This document shows positions 1 to 9,564 of a DNA stretch of 64,000 nt, in pieces. A program made the position numbers and the translations under genes. Every line of letters begins with the position of its first letter. Positions within the stretch are counted from its first letter, which is position 1. Source of the stretch: Dendrocalamus latiflorus (lineage: Eukaryota > Streptophyta > Magnoliopsida > Poales > Poaceae); contig CM029640.1 of NCBI GenBank assembly GCA_017311315.1, positions 30,689,092 to 30,753,091 of the forward strand, read 5' to 3'. A model generated the notes under the pieces. The model made no database searches. It was not told the origin of the DNA and saw only the letters and a program-made list of their open reading frames with translations.

Positions 1-695
1 GTAACTCGAGAGAGGTAGTCCTCCTGTAAACTTGCACAAGCCTAGGAGCACGAAGACAAACAATATTACATCACTAGCACATACACTGCGATATAGTGCA
101 TGAAATGTTAAACACATGTAGAGGGACAAAAAGGTAAAAAAAGAATCTTGCGAATTGCGTTCATTTCATAAAGCAAGACTTGCTTAAACTGCCCCACGCT
201 TATGGCCAATCCATGGATGCAACGACCTACTATGATAGAAACTAGAAGCTTAAAATCCAAATAAAGCTTACTATATATGATGCCAAGAAAGAATACAAGG
301 ATTTGTTATGTCAACTAGTGACAGATTAACTAAAAGTGGAAAATGCCAAAATTGCAATGTTTCCTCCGAAAACACAAGTAAGCTTTGTTGTACCCCCACT
401 AAATCACTAATGCATAAATACTACTTTGGTTCATCCATCCCTCCTTTAAAATGCAAAGTTTGTCCAATGCTAAAAGTCCTCATAGAAAGGAAAAGGCTAA
501 AACAGAAATTGGGCTCAATTGCTCAACAAGTTCCAAAGCAGTTAGCAACGAGAGAGCAAGACGACAGACTGCTGCAATAGATGGAGATGCATCCTCTCCA
601 GGAGATGGATGATTAACATCTGCTCCAAAGGCTATTGTTGGCAAATCTATGAGAAGTGGTATTCTCTTGTACAAAGCGTCTTCAACCCAAATAAA
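1..695 (-). pseudogene. Argonaute (PIWI domain) gene fragment, broken
   Basis: Argonaute proteins bind small RNAs and silence targets; the PIWI domain is the RNase H-like slicer. Three exon pieces read on the minus strand. Exon A, 695 to 570, has an acceptor AG at 697-696 and a donor GT at 569-568; it encodes 42 residues including FGADVNHPSPGED, which carries the first catalytic Asp. Exon B starts at 226 in the same phase and gives VVASMDWP, then TAA at 202-200. Immediately after, in another register, comes SVGQFKQVLLYEMNAIRK (200-147). In intact Argonautes roughly 60 residues containing the second catalytic Asp lie between these blocks, so an internal deletion has occurred. No GT follows AIRK (AT instead). 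Exon C, 41 to 1, encodes ACASLQEDYLSRV and runs off the window. No N-terminal, PAZ or MID exons were found up to 5 kb. A non-processed pseudogene or captured fragment is likely; the family assignment is firm, the AGO clade is not. Confidence 0.85.
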
Positions 696-1264
696 CTGAC
701 AGAAAGATAATGTGCTTTTTTTATTTTAATGCATTACAGTCATTGCATGATTACTTCTCAATGAAAAAGGGAAATACTATCATAGCCAGTATCGACCAAA
801 TAAGTAACTATGACACAAATGTTCCTCATTCACATGCAAGTGCTAAATAATAGGCAAAACTATTGAAGAATAAATGATTCTAAAAAAACTAGAGACTAAT
901 GCGGTCATTTCATGTGCATGCCTGGGGAAGTGGGATTCCCACTTAATACGGTCCGGGGCCTCAATCACATCCCATGAAATCATGAAAACATTCCGAAGGC
1001 ATCAATCATGTCTCATGAAATCATGAAAACATTTCATAATTTTGGAACTTATTTTTGATATTAAAAATTCCTATAAACAGTACACTTAAATGAATTTTGG
1101 AGTAAAATTCAAAAATGGTAAAATTACATAATTAAGTACGTTGCCTCGGCAAGCCCCATAAAAAATTTCGTATTTTTGTCCTCATTTGCTACATTTAAAA
1201 AATTCTATGAATAATGCGTAAATAAATTTCTTAATCATGTAATTAACCAACTAATCGCACGAGC
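696..1264. other. AT-rich intergenic stretch with a 41-bp duplication
   Basis: I see no gene here. Two adjacent copies of a 41-bp unit containing CATGAAATCATGAAAACATT lie at 961-1040. The expected upstream Argonaute exon is not present. Confidence 0.5.
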
Positions 1265-1479
1265 TAATCACCTGGAGCCTAACCACCGGGCTCCAGGTCT
1301 GGTGGGTGGACAATAGGCACCTGTCGCCTGATGGCTAGGCTCCGCTGGCCACGTGTTAGCTTCACGACACTGTCGCCAGTCATTGGGTGACAGAGATAAT
1401 ATTTTTATAAATACCACGTGTATATAGAAATTTTTTTTAAATATAATTTTAAATAATATCATATGTGCCAAAAAAATTC
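1265..1479 (-). mobile_element. Possible diverged terminal fragment of the PMD-MULE family
   Basis: Read on the minus strand from 1479, the sequence starts GAATTTTTTTGG, runs through AT-rich DNA and then into blocks containing GGAGCC, GTCGCC and GGCGAC words. This is the same order as in the TIR of the element at 6166-9554 (GAATTTTTTGTACGG, AT-rich, then GGCTCCAGTCGCC). Similarity is patchy and no partner end or target duplication was found. Confidence 0.35.
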
Positions 1480-2284
1480 GCTTAACCCGATGGATTGAAC
1501 GAGCTCGCAGTGGCGCATCTATTTATCCAGGCAACGCATGCGTGCACCTTTCAATCAAATCCATCCGTCATTCCGTCTACTAGGAGTACTGGAAGTGCAG
1601 TAGTAGCAATCTAGAGTAATCCCCGTACCTGCCTTAAAAAAGCTCGAGTAATATCTCCCGGACCATGTATGCTTGTGACGTGATAGGTCAAAGCTAGCCT
1701 ATTCCCCCCGCACCAGCTAGCTAGCAGTAGCCCAACTGTTCATATTATCCACTACCTGTGTTATCTAGCTAGAGAAGTCTAGAGAAACGCTCAAAGATAT
1801 CAGAAGGTAATATTAACGTCTTAGTTTTTAAAAAATAGTTTCTTTATTTCCCTTGTTTATGTTTTATTTTAGAGATAAAGTAGAGGTCACGAATCTATCA
1901 TGTAACCTACTCCTTTCGATCCTGTCTTGTGCATGCATCTTTCACTCGTTTTTCTCACCGTTCGTATCCTTTTTCAAAAAACTATTTTTTCCAATATTAT
2001 TATTTATATTCAATAAAAAATTATTATTTACAACTAAAAACTATCCATCACAACCAACTCGAACATCCCTACATCACGGGCCTAAACCACTGTCGGTGCA
2101 GGCCGAGGACTGGAATACTGGACCGGATTGGATTGTTGCAAGCCTCGTGCTCCTGCTCACTGCGCGTGTACGAGTAAAACTGTAGCATGCAGTGGCAGTG
2201 ATCATGCATGTGGTGCACCCTGCTGCAGTGCTGCTCGAAAGGAGATGGTAGCCAATGGATGGATGGGTTGTACAAACAGATGGT
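1480..2284. other. Intergenic, no gene recognised
   Basis: AT-rich non-coding sequence. Short reading frames here lack codon structure or recognisable motifs. Confidence 0.4.
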
Positions 2285-2510
2285 TTATAGTTTAAATATT
2301 TTAATTCTAACTATTTGTAGTAGTATATATAGAAAAATAGTTATATGTGATTTTGACCAATATAGCTGAACTCAGTACACTTTTTTACTACAATATTCTT
2401 ATTGACCCTACTTTAAAAACACTCACCGTTTAAAAGCTAGTTATGTAGACAGTACAAGCATAAACCGGCTGAACGTCGAAAAGAACTTAGCTAAGCAAGT
2501 TCCAACTCAG
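2285..2510. repeat. Tourist-like MITE remnant
   Basis: The interior (CTCAGTACAC, then a T-run, then ACTACAAT, then GTTTAAAAGCTAGTTA) matches the interiors of the MITEs at 12689-12940 and 58473-58690. The right end is CGAAAAGAACTTAGC. The left terminus is degraded. Confidence 0.45.
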
Positions 2511-3098
2511 ATTATTTGCTAGATATAGGGTGTCTTCTTTTTAGTTTCTAAAAATTGTTTTTTGGTTCTTTTACAGTAACTACCTTTTAATCAAAATATC
2601 TTTTATAGTGGAATATACTATTTAATTATAGTACACGATGTAACAATTTTATTTATATTGACTAAAATCACACATGAGTCATAAGCCATAAGCTGCAATA
2701 AAAAAAGAAACATACCATATATAGGTGCGCGCGCCATGTTCTCACTATGCATGTTTATATGTATTAGTAACGTTGTTTCAATCTCCAGCTATAAGCCAAA
2801 TGGTGGTAGTGGCAGCATGTTGGGACCCGAATCTGCAATCCAGACCCTTTGTGTATTCTGAACTAGTCCCAAGATTAGTAGCTAGTTCACATAGTCTCAA
2901 CATCGATGAAATCATATCTATACAACTAAATAGCTAAGAATAAGAAAATTTTATTAAATAGTAACAACGGACCTTATGATCAAGGTTCTATAATTATTGC
3001 CATGCAGGGCTTCATGATAGAAAATTAAACTTGCAGCAGAAGAAACTCTTGTAGTGACCATCCGATATGCCCAGAGGCAATCAAGTGGAGAGCGTACC
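2511..3098. other. Intergenic, no gene recognised
   Basis: AT-rich sequence without a convincing reading frame or repeat. Confidence 0.4.
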
Positions 3099-3163
3099 CT
3101 AGTTCACATAGTCCTTGAAGTACTCCTCGTAGAATTCGGTGTTCCCTGGTTCGTCTTCGATGA
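3099..3163 (-). pseudogene. Possible orphan terminal exon, unknown protein
   Basis: On the minus strand a canonical acceptor (TGATCAG, ending at 3164) precedes an open segment that codes for an acidic C-terminus, IEDEPGNTEFYEEYFKDYVN, followed by TAG at 3101-3099. The composition looks like coding sequence, but I do not recognise the protein and found no upstream exon. It could be chance or another captured gene fragment. Confidence 0.25.
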
Positions 3164-4239
3164 CTGATCAACAAATGGCGCAAAGCCGTGATTACATAAA
3201 GTACTCAACAAGTCGCAGGAAAATGTATGAAAATAGTAATCATGTAAGACTTGAACAAGAGTAGCTTTTTGGCTATTTTGCAGAAAGCGGTATTGACAGT
3301 AAATAGAGTGAAAAGCACCTTTGAAAAGATTACATACATAAGTAAACAAGTACTTTAAACAACTAGTGAACTACCCATTTAGTTTCCAATCATTCCACCA
3401 ACCACAATTTTTTTAAAGATAAAATCTATCTCCCATATGAAATCACCAGGTATTGGCCATAACCGGAGACACAGCTATTCGAATAGTTTTTAACACTACA
3501 CAAGTTGTACTGCTTTACTCACAAGACATGATTATCTCATATTTCCATGTGATTAACACACTTCTTTGGGTGTGCGGCAGAGAGATCATGACAAGGCCTT
3601 TATAATGCTCTGTTTTGACCCAGTTCTGCTCGCTAAGGTTTCGCCTCCATCCAGCCCCCTCTTGCGCCTAGTGTGAATGTCCACCCCAAAACACACTTCA
3701 ACCCAAACAGAGCTAAATCAAAACATTACTAATTAATCAGTCAGGTCCATCCCATACTGGACATGTTATTGTACAATAGGGCCCAACTCAATAGCTCATA
3801 AAATTAAGTCCTTAGTGGCTACTGAGGCAAAACAACTTCATCCAAAATATGCTACCCGGACCCCTTTACTGCACGATCATTCGCCTGAATATGAAATCAA
3901 TTTTTTTTTAACTAGACTCAATGGCATCCCCTGCCATGGCACAACAAATTTCATTAACAGTGGCTACCTGCCACAATTCCATATATGGTTAAGTCAAATT
4001 TTTATGATAAATATGATGAAGGAACTCATCGTACAACTAAAGCATGACTAAGCATAACTTCGATTCCCATGTTAGTATTAAAATATGACCAACTAAAATT
4101 ACCCATTCTATGGCGTTCAAGATTATATATCATTTACAATTATTCAAGGTGGCATACTATCAAGTAGGTATTTAACTAGTCTTGGAAACATTTAATATAA
4201 AACTAGCAATGCATGTTAATTTAAAACAATATAATTTTA
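3164..4239. other. Intergenic, no gene recognised
   Basis: AT-rich, with low coding potential on both strands. Confidence 0.4.
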
Positions 4240-5052
4240 TAAAATGGGTTCAACATGGTCAATGGTCTACAACTTGCCTTCGTTGAAGTTGGAGTTTAAC
4301 GCTTCCTGTTGGTCCAAACTGGTGTCGACGATGTCGGTTTCTCGATATGGACTGCGAGTAGGTCGGAAGTTGGTCCAACTGGCATCGCCAATGTCGGTTT
4401 CTCAACATGGATTGCGAGTAGGTCGGAAGTTGGTCGATGGCGAGGAAGAAGTGGCGGAGACTGCTCAGTCGTTGACGGTGAAGGGGTTCTGATGGTCGGT
4501 CGTGCGGCTCGGTGAAGACAGAGACGGTGGCGACGAAGCGCGAAGAGTCCTGGGCTCTTCGGAAATGCTTGCCAGAGCTTAACTTAAGGCTAGCAGAGGA
4601 GAAACTCGGTGCAGAATGTCTCAGGCACTTGAAAGCAAGAATTGAGCGGCAAAAAATTGTGAACAGGAGGTGCTCGGGGAGGTATTTATAGGGCTTGGGG
4701 GAGAGGAATGGCTGATAGGTGGCTCACTAGATTTATGGTCGGTGAAGTGGCGCACGACCGCGGTGATGACAAGGTTTAAAGCGGGGAAAACCATAGAAGG
4801 AAGTGGGGGAATGAAGAGGGCTTTCAATAGCAACATTTGCGTCGAAAAGTAATGGCTGACTTTAAAGCTCGGGAGATGAACATCAATGCTGAATAGCGAA
4901 GGAAGAAGAAAGGGAAAGAAGGTGATAACCGAGGCTCTGATATTTAGATATTTTCTTCCAATACTACAAATAATCCAATTAAAACCTCAAAAAATTTACA
5001 TAATTAATTTAAAATTAAATTTTAAAGAAAAATAAATTTTTAGGATGTTACA
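4240..5052 (-). mobile_element. Probable Ty3/gypsy LTR fragment
   Basis: On the minus strand the sequence begins TGTAACATCC at 5052, a common start of grass gypsy LTRs. A TATA box (CTATAAATACC) lies at about 4692-4682, followed by a GC-richer leader-like stretch. No matching second LTR and no 5-bp target duplication were found, so this is taken as truncated. Confidence 0.45.
4310..4434. repeat. 62-bp tandem duplication inside the LTR-like region
   Basis: Two adjacent copies share TGTCGGTTTCTC and GCGAGTAGGTCGGAAGTTGG with a few substitutions. Confidence 0.75.
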
Positions 5053-5561
5053 CAGTAGTTCCTTGCTACTACTACTGTAATACTGGACCGCTGCTATGTA
5101 AAAATGGCTCCACAACAATTAGACCGTTTTAAAACGCATAAATTTCACAAATAGTTGTAAGTACCCATAACCCAGCTAAGCGCGCTATACTTTGCACATG
5201 ACGTGCGGAGACAATGTAATCATTTACTACAGATTAGTAATTTCCAGCACTAATCCAAGTTTAGATTGTATTTTGACCAAACTAAGGGCAAAATCAACAT
5301 GTTATGGCTCTCAACGAACACATGATTGTGTTTGAGGAGCGCGCGAGCTTCGGTGTTCACTTCGTGTAGACAGGAGCAATCATAGCCTCAGAAAGGGCAA
5401 ACAAATATACCAGCAGCTCAGTTAATTTAGTGTAAACTCCATCAGTCCCATCTCATGCGGTGCTTACATGTGTCCGTCAGAAATGAAAATCGTTAAGACT
5501 AGCCTTTTCCGTTGGTTTGGCTATATCTGGAAAGCAGCCAAGTCGAACTGTGACAGATCAA
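5053..5561. other. Intergenic, no gene recognised
   Basis: No coding or repeat signal that I can name. Confidence 0.4.
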
Positions 5562-5699
5562 TGTTAGTATTAATGTGAATTAATGACCAGTACTAACAAC
5601 TTAATGCTGTTTGATAATTTATCATGCATCTGTTAGTATTAATGTGAATTAATGAGCAGTACCAACAACTTAATTCTGTTCGATAATTTACCATGCGTC
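5562..5699. repeat. 69-bp tandem duplication, two copies
   Basis: Copies start at 5562 and 5631 with TGTTAGTATTAATGTGAATT and differ at a handful of positions. Confidence 0.85.
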
Positions 5700-5814
5700 C
5701 AGTTAATTTTTGTTTCAGTGAAGGCTACGATGCTTTGAGCACATATTACGATGGCAATCTTTGCCCAAAATCAACCAACATTCGTGTTAGTTCTTATTGC
5801 TCACTTCGTTCTTC

Positions 5815-6055
5815 TGTACTTGACTTTGCAGAATTTAAGACGTCAAACTTTATAAGTTTGACCATCATAGATTCAAACTATCTAGATTGTCTATACAAAA
5901 ATTAAATTATTTGATTGATCATTAAAATATCTTTATAATATTATAATTTTATTAGTATATCTTAGTATAAAGATATAAAAAGTAGTTGTTAGAGTTGTAT
6001 CTTGAAGATCTAAAAATAAAAAATGTTAAGTAAAAAGAACAGAGGAAGTAGTCCT
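5815..6055. repeat. Stowaway-like MITE, left end lost
   Basis: The interior resembles grass Tc1/mariner MITEs (ATATCTTTATAATATTATAA), and the right end AAAAGAACAGAGGAAGTAGT is a variant of the ACGGAGGGAGTA terminus. A related sequence lies at 55735-55975. Confidence 0.5.
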
Positions 6056-6165
6056 TGCATTGGGTGACAGTAATGAAAATAAACACCTGGGATTCATCGA
6101 CTACTTGGAGAAACAGCAGGCCAGACGTTAGATCAAGAGATCGAGCAGTGGAGGCTTGAGCACAC

Positions 6166-6300
6166 GAATTTTTTGTACGGATAATCCATTTTTTAATCGA
6201 AATTACAGAAATATACCCGCGGGAAAATTTTTTACAGAAATAGGCTCCAGTCGCCTAATGGTTGGGCGACTGGAGCCTTTCGCCCAACCAGACAGCGACA
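6166..6300. repeat. Left TIR of the PMD-MULE
   Basis: Starts GAATTTTTTGTACGG and is the inverted counterpart of 9420-9554. It contains the perfect palindrome arms GGCTCCAGTCGCC / GGCGACTGGAGCC near 6242-6280. Confidence 0.85.
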
Positions 6301-6420
6301 CAATATAAGTCGCTGCACAGTAGAGCGACTGCATTAAATCGCTCTTCCGTATGGCGACTGGCATGCAGTCGCCATCCCGTTAGGCGACTGGCATGCAGTC
6401 GCCATACGGTAGAGCGACTG
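6301..6420. repeat. Left subterminal 30-bp tandem array
   Basis: Four 30-bp units begin at 6301, 6331, 6361 and 6391. Each ends in GCGACTG and the later ones contain AGTCGCC...GGCGACT palindromes. The array mirrors the one at 9271-9415. Confidence 0.75.
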
Positions 6421-6718
6421 CAGGTAGCCCCCGTGATTGTTATAGAATTTGTGAATTTTGTAACGTTGAACCGGTAAAAATACGGTGAAGTTGTAATAAA
6501 AGTTTATGTTCATTGTATATTGTAGGTGTGTAAAAAATTTTTAAAATTTTTTTTTATGAAAGATTGAGTAGAGAACGATCGATACATACACTGTTAAGTG
6601 AGATAGTTTATATGCGGAAAGAGATGATAGACTTATGTAAATTTAAATAAACTTCATAATATAACTGTGAGTAACATGGTGCATGTTTTTTCATTACATT
6701 CATAATATGCAGCACGCC

Positions 6719-8512
6719 TCACTGGTCACCCTGCTGTGCCCCGTCACCGCGCCCGCGTCCTCCCATACGGCCTCGCTTGGCCCTCCTCCGGTGCAACGGA
6801 TTAGGACGATCCGAAAAGGTAAAACGAGGAGGAGGGTGTCTATCCCGCCCCTGCGCTGGTGGAGTCAGCTGCACCTCTGGCTGTGTAATCTCCGGAGCAC
6901 CGGGGAGGGCACTGGCAGAAAGAACCTGCGGTGCGACGTCGGGCGACGGCGCGAAAAACTGGTCCACATCCTCCTGCCCTAGGGAGACGCCGTGCTCGTA
7001 AGTACCTGCAATATTAATATCGTTAGTGCGTTGCATGTCGTCTTCGGATAAACACGGTATAACTATGCGTACCCGTAGCTGGCGCCATGTAGGAGGCGTA
7101 CATTCCCTGCGTGGAGAAGACAGGGGCCTGCGTAGGAGGCGTGAAGTGAACCGGTGTAGGAGGCCCTGCCCAGGCTGAACCCCCTGGCTGCTCCGGGTGA
7201 GGTGGTGGAGGACGTGTCCACGTAGGTGCACCAGAGTAGTGCCACGCTGGTGGGGGTGGCACTGGTGGGGGTGGCACTGTACCTGCAAGAAAGACAAGTT
7301 GTTTAGAATGACGATCGTGAATAAGAAAGAAATAGTTGACTGTGGTACTACTTACTCGACGACGGCACCAGATAGAACCCATCGTCGGCCGGTCGATGTC
7401 TCCCCCTGGATACATCTCGGGCCCGAACGGACCCATGTCGTCTAGCAAAGGTCGTCCGACGCGTAAGCGCTCGAACGACCACAACTGCAGTAGCAGGGGA
7501 CAGCCCGTGAGGATCGAGTTCGCCTTGATCCTCGTGCACGCATCGCACAGCCCGCGGTACGTCGCGGCAAGTACGGCCGATCCCCAGCTGACCTGGTGGG
7601 GCTCGCCGTCAGCGATCGCCCTCGCATAAGCGATAAGGCGCGCATCCACCGAGTTGCCGTGGCTGGTGGTGAAAAGCACCCAACCAAACAGCCACAGCAC
7701 GTACGCCTCCAGGTGCCGCGAGACCTGGTGATCGTCGGCCTGCGGAACCATGCGCTCCACCTGAATGCAAAAAAGTTGTTATTAGTACGTAATACCACAA
7801 ATAAGAGCTTCGAAGATACGATCGATTTTATATACCACGTACCTGGTACTGTCTGAGCCACCTCAGTGTCGGCCCATGGGTCTGCGCCTCTCCGAACACG
7901 TGGTGGTCAGCGGCCGGTGGAACGACACCCTCGAATCTGCCGAGCAGGTCAGCGCGCCAGTGGGCCGGGGCCTCCGGTAGGAAGGCAGCGTCTCCCGCGA
8001 TCGGAAGCCCAAGGAGCAGGGACACATCCTGCAAGGTCGGCGTCATCTCCCCGAATGGGAGGTGGAAAGTGTGCGTCTCGGGTCGCCAGCGGTCCACCAA
8101 AGCCGTCAGCAGGGAACGGTCGAACGGAAAGCGTCGTGATCGCTCCCCGCCCGCCTCGTCCCCGCCGGCCTCGTCCCCGCCCTCGTCCCCGCCAGCGGCT
8201 CCATCCTCGTCCGTGGCCTGCACCATCCGGGCAAGAGGGAGTAGCCCGGCATCCCGCAGCCTGCAAACAAAGTGAAGGTCAGCTCGGAACGAACTTACGG
8301 TCGATCTTCCGTTGGAGTAGTGCAAACCTGGCAGTCCAACGAGGGTCGAGTCCCCAGGCCACGCGAGGTGTGCGCGTCCGGACCACTCCCAGCAGAGGCG
8401 GCTCGTCCGTGCTCCCCGGTGCCGGGACTAGACGGGAAGCGCGATGAGAGCGGTCCACGTGCTCGTCCAACAGCGCGAACCGCCACTCCGAGTCACGTCC
8501 AGCACGAGTCAT
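6719..8512 (-). CDS. Plant mobile domain (PMD / MAIN-like) protein gene in a MULE
   Basis: PMD proteins include host MAIN/MAIL1 factors and many transposon-borne copies; their biochemical role is unclear. Model: exon 1 8512-8328 (ATG at 8512), exon 2 8260-7843, exon 3 7760-7356, exon 4 7282-6719, all with GT-AG borders and introns of 67, 82 and 73 bp. Phases agree and the total is 1,572 nt, predicting 523 residues. Diagnostic blocks are LVDRWRPETHTFHLPFGEMT and LQDVSLLLGLPIAGD, then YVLWLFGWVLF and SWGSAVLAATYRGLCDAC, in the family's usual order. A Gly/Asp/Glu-rich insert follows LPLARMVQATDEDG. The tail is basic (RRRAKRGRMGGRGRG). An alternative reading keeps intron 3 and splices 7072-7006, giving a proline-rich linker instead. 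No internal stop is seen in either model. The promoter would lie in the AT-rich repeat or right TIR. Confidence 0.8.
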
Positions 8513-8529
8513 ACCTGCAAAATTTGTAC

Positions 8530-9125
8530 AATAATTTCTACATTACATTTTCTACATCTAAATTTCAACACTAAATTTTCTACATCTAAATTTGTACAAT
8601 AATTGCAACATTAATTTTTCTACATGTACATTTAAATACTATATTTTGTACAATAATGCATTATAAATGGTATACAAATTTTATAAACTAAATTTTGTAA
8701 ACTACATTTCTATACTATATTTACTAAACATAATTTGAAAATTAAATTTGTAAACTAAACTTTTAAACTACATTTTCTAAACTAAATTTCTACACTACAT
8801 TTTCTAAACTACATTTTCTAAACTACATTTCTAAACTACATTTCTAAACTAATTTTTCTACACTACATTTTGTAAACTATATTTCTAAACTAATTTTCTA
8901 CACTACATTTTCTAAACTAATTGTCTAAACTATATTTCTAAACTAATTTTCTACACTATATTTCTAAACTAATTTTCTACACTAATTTTCTAAACTAATT
9001 TTCGACACTAAATTTTCTAAACTATATTTCTACACTAATTTTCTACACTACATTTTCTAAACTAAATTTCTACACTACATTTTCTACACTAAATTTTCGA
9101 AACTAATTTTCTACACTAACAAAAA
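8530..9125. repeat. AT-rich degenerate tandem repeat upstream of the PMD gene
   Basis: About 600 bp built from variants of TTTCTAAACTAAATTTCTAC / TTTCTACACTACATT, repeated with irregular spacing. It fills the space between the PMD start codon and the right TIR, so it is either the promoter region or filler DNA. Confidence 0.8.
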
Positions 9126-9270
9126 AATTACCTGAAAAACACGCACTACTTCTCCTCTTCTCCTCCTCTTCTCCTTCTCTTCTCCTCCTCTCCTTCTCCT
9201 TCTCTGCGCTGGCCGAATGCAAGAAGTGGCGAGGCGAGCGTCGCCGAGCGCGGCCTTATATCCCACCTTC

Positions 9271-9415
9271 AGTCGCCATCCCGTTGGGCGACTGCATTGC
9301 AGTCGCCATCCCGTTGGGCGACTGCATTGCAGTCGCCCAACCGTTGGGCGACTGCATGGAAGTCGCCCAACCGTTGGGCGACTGCAATGAATCGCCCAAC
9401 GGTTGGTAGACTCTC
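9271..9415. repeat. Right subterminal 30-bp tandem array of palindromes
   Basis: Units start at 9271, 9301, 9331, 9361 and (degenerate) 9391, exactly 30 bp apart. Each has the arms AGTCGCC and GGCGACT around CCGTT. Together with 6301-6420 they form inverted subterminal arrays that could be protein-binding or hairpin-forming sites. Confidence 0.85.
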
Positions 9416-9419
9416 CAGC

Positions 9420-9554
9420 TGTCGCGGTCTGGTTGGGCGAAAGGCTCCAGTCGCCCAACCATTAGGCGACTGGAGCCTATTTCTGTAAAAATTTTTCCCG
9501 CGGGTATATTTCTGTAATTTCGATTAAAAAATGGATTATCCGTACAAAAAATTC
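9420..9554. repeat. Right TIR of the PMD-MULE
   Basis: Inverted counterpart of 6166-6300, ending CCGTACAAAAAATTC at 9554, next to the target duplication at 9555-9564. Confidence 0.85.
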
Positions 9555-9564
9555 TTGAGCACAC

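Larger units (their letters stand above)
6156..9564. mobile_element. Mutator-like element carrying a plant mobile domain gene
   Basis: The element spans 6166-9554 (3,389 bp). It is flanked by a perfect 10-bp target duplication, TTGAGCACAC, at 6156-6165 and 9555-9564. Its ends are terminal inverted repeats of about 135 bp starting GAATTTTTTGTACGG. The two ends differ at only one position until the last few bases, which points to a recent insertion. Long TIRs and a 9-11-bp duplication are hallmarks of Mutator-like elements. No MURA-type transposase frame is present; the only convincing gene is the PMD gene on the minus strand. Movement would therefore need a transposase supplied elsewhere, unless the PMD protein contributes, which the sequence cannot show. 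Confidence 0.85.

Noticed and set aside
308..580. 90-codon + strand frame with several Cys
   Set aside because: It overlaps the intron and exon A of the Argonaute fragment on the other strand and shows no known zinc motif spacing.
880..930. Possible Helitron 3' end (CTAGT on the minus strand) near the Argonaute fragment
   Set aside because: No GC-rich hairpin 10-12 bp upstream and no matching 5' TC end; CTAG alone is too common.
6719..9554. MURA-type transposase inside the MULE
   Set aside because: No DDE/SWIM-type blocks on either strand; all convincing coding sequence belongs to the PMD gene.
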